Shown piece by piece: positions 6,451 through 7,212 of a stretch of DNA of 7,212 bases; positions within the stretch are counted from its first letter, which is position 1, and each line of letters opens with the position of its first letter. The stretch is from Oscillospiraceae bacterium (GTDB taxonomy: Bacteria; Bacillota; Clostridia; Oscillospirales; Oscillospiraceae): the NCBI GenBank assembly GCA_009776905.1, contig WRMX01000080.1, forward strand, positions 674 through 7,885. The letters run 5' to 3'. The notes under the pieces are model-generated. The model worked only from the letters and a program-made list of their open reading frames with translations. It was not told the origin of the DNA and did no database searches. The position numbers and the translations under genes were made by a program.

Positions 6451-6714
6451 CAAAAATCATCGACCCGCGGTACCACTCAAATTGCGCTCTCGCGCCACCT
6501 CAGCAAGCTCGACACGTCCCCATCGGGGATGCATAAGCTCTCGGCCTTAACGCGGCCGCAACGGGAAGCGTCTACTTGCTCGGCAGTCTGTGCCGCCGGG
6601 CGTTCGGGCTCCGGCTCGGAAGTGATGGGCTTTGTGGGCGTTTTGCGTCCGGCTCGCACCAGCCGCCGGCTCTCTGCAGCGCATATGCCCCGCCGTCTTC
6701 GTCATTGCCTTTGT
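6417..6714 (-). ncRNA. T-box riboswitch leader, probable isoleucine (AUC) specifier
   Basis: The hallmark GAGTGGTACCGCGG lies at 6478-6465, with the tRNA-end-binding UGGU at 6475-6472. UGGU fits a tRNA with discriminator A, as tRNA-Ile has. The antiterminator pairs TTGAG (6480-6476) with CTCAA (6445-6441) and CGGG with CCCG. Stem I carries AGAGAGCCGG (AG bulge, 6675-6666) and GGTGCGAGCCGG (distal loop, 6660-6649). Its lower stem pairs GAAG (6700-6697) with CTTC (6622-6619). The three bases before the unpaired A that precedes this stem are AUC (6626-6624), the position the specifier codon occupies in the glyQS leader. The stem IIA/B region (AGTAGACGCTTCCCGTT, GCGTTAAGGCCGA) and a stem III-like hairpin (TCCCC/GGGGA near 6528-6516) are present. 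Uncharged tRNA should favour the antiterminator and turn on the downstream synthetase. T-box identity is near certain; Ile is a good inference, since the specifier-loop 5' strand lacks a clear AGUA motif. Confidence 0.93.
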
Positions 6715-6720
6715 TCCGCT

Positions 6721-6749
6721 ACACTAGCATAGTTTGCCGCATATGTCAA
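6721..6749 (-). promoter_or_regulatory. Promoter of the T-box/synthetase transcript
   Basis: Perfect TTGACA at 6749-6744, a 17-base spacer, and TAGTGT at 6726-6721 on the minus strand. The predicted start near 6714 places the whole stem I within the RNA. It lies 71 bases after the stop of the ABC gene, so the synthetase has its own promoter. Confidence 0.7.
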
Positions 6750-6819
6750 TAGCAAAATTGCAAATCTGCTAACGTTGGTGTTCGACCTCAACAAACCGGA
6801 CTCCGCGTCTTCAAAGCAT

Positions 6820-7212
6820 CTATTCGTACCACTGCGCCTGCGCATGGTACATTTTTGCATATAAACCATTGTTCGCAAGCAGCGTCTTGTGGTCGCCGTC
6901 CTCGACAATGCGCCCATCGTCAAAAACAAGGATTCGGTCGACGAGCTGCGTCATTCCCAGCCTATGCGAGATGAGAATCGTCGTGCGGTCGCCGGTAAGC
7001 TGCGCGAAGTTGCGGTAGAGCTCCGCTTCGGCAATCGGATCAAGCGCAGCAGTAGGCTCATCGAGTACCATGATCTTTGCCTCGTCGCGATATATGCAAC
7101 GCATGAGAGCAACTTTCTGCCACTGCCCTCCCGAAAGGTTGTTTCCGCTCTTGCTGAATGTACCGACCACTTCATCAAAGCCATCCGGCTGAGGCTCGAT
7201 GAAATCCCAAGC
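6820..7212 (-). CDS. ABC exporter ATP-binding domain, C-terminal part (5' end cut by the window)
   Basis: The last 130 residues of an ABC protein are visible. The signature LSGGQWQKVALMR starts at visible residue 26, Walker B with the catalytic glutamate is IMVLDEPTAALD at 47-58 (E52), and the H-loop is ISHRLG with H83. The end, DGRIVEDGDHKTLLANNGLYAKMYHAQAQWYE, is a standard NBD tail. The wording LSGGQWQK, and a short tail without extra domains, fit ABC exporters with a fused N-terminal membrane domain of about 570-620 residues in total, but the membrane part is outside the window. The GTG at 7170-7168 is internal, since the frame is open to the edge. Substrate cannot be told. No convincing hairpin terminator follows the TAG at 6822-6820 before the next promoter. 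Confidence 0.92.
   Translation of the reverse strand, partial: AWDFIEPQPDGFDEVVGTFSKSGNNLSGGQWQKVALMRCIYRDEAKIMVLDEPTAALDPIAEAELYRNFAQLTGDRTTILISHRLGMTQLVDRILVFDDGRIVEDGDHKTLLANNGLYAKMYHAQAQWYE

Noticed and set aside
6622..6627. CAC (His) or CCA/CCC (Pro) as T-box specifier instead of AUC
   Set aside because: These are out of register with the lower stem: CAC would leave no unpaired purine after the codon, and CCC/CCA would lie too far from the CTTC strand. AUC followed by A fits the known geometry.
6477..6732. Short open frames on both strands within the 6404-6819 gap
   Set aside because: They overlap the T-box leader, whose conserved RNA motifs explain the sequence; none has a ribosome site or recognisable product.
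6751..6770. AGCA...TGCT hairpin as terminator of the ABC gene
   Set aside because: Only four clean pairs and no U-run; it directly precedes a TTGACA box and is too weak to call.

Overview
The window reads as a Gram-positive anaerobe of the Clostridia (Firmicutes) type. The evidence is a T-box leader RNA, strong purine-rich Shine-Dalgarno sites, sigma-70/SigA-like TTGACA promoters, and palindromic repeats carrying the GGGGACGGTTCT core that is familiar from clostridial genomes. This assignment is inference; no marker gene is present. Every gene I can support lies on the minus strand, so the window is best read from right to left.

Right end (7212-6820): the C-terminal part of an ABC exporter ATPase, cut by the window edge. 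Then (6749-6404) a promoter and a complete T-box riboswitch with AG-bulge and distal-loop motifs, a probable AUC (Ile) specifier, the T-box bulge UGGU, an antiterminator and a competing terminator. It controls a large fusion protein (6388-4118): XRE helix-turn-helix, cupin, then a full acyl-CoA synthetase. Together these suggest a ligase made when charged tRNA-Ile is scarce. One known route fits: activation of 2-methylbutyrate for reductive carboxylation to the isoleucine precursor.

Middle (4074-2254): a 606-residue membrane protein of unknown function, with a DMP19-like N-terminal region, a duplicated unit of two membrane helices plus one PH-like domain, and an unrecognised C-terminal domain. 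It starts 43 bp after the synthetase stop and may be cotranscribed with it.

Left-middle (2237-1069): a two-gene module under its own consensus promoter. An XRE protein with a DUF3791-like tail overlaps by ATGA with a DUF3990 protein that has ADP-ribosyltransferase-like motifs; it looks like a toxin-antitoxin pair. Two near-identical, directly oriented 60-nt palindromes (REP-like) flank it exactly, one on each side.

Left end (997-1): an AAA-type ATPase of the archaeal-ATPase/DUF234 kind, truncated at its C-terminus by the window edge. A separate perfect 12-bp inverted repeat overlaps its TATAAT box.

The left half looks like accessory sequence; the right half looks like metabolic or transport functions. 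The two most notable signals are the Ile-type T-box in front of an XRE-cupin-ligase fusion, and the repeat-flanked XRE-DUF3791/DUF3990 module.
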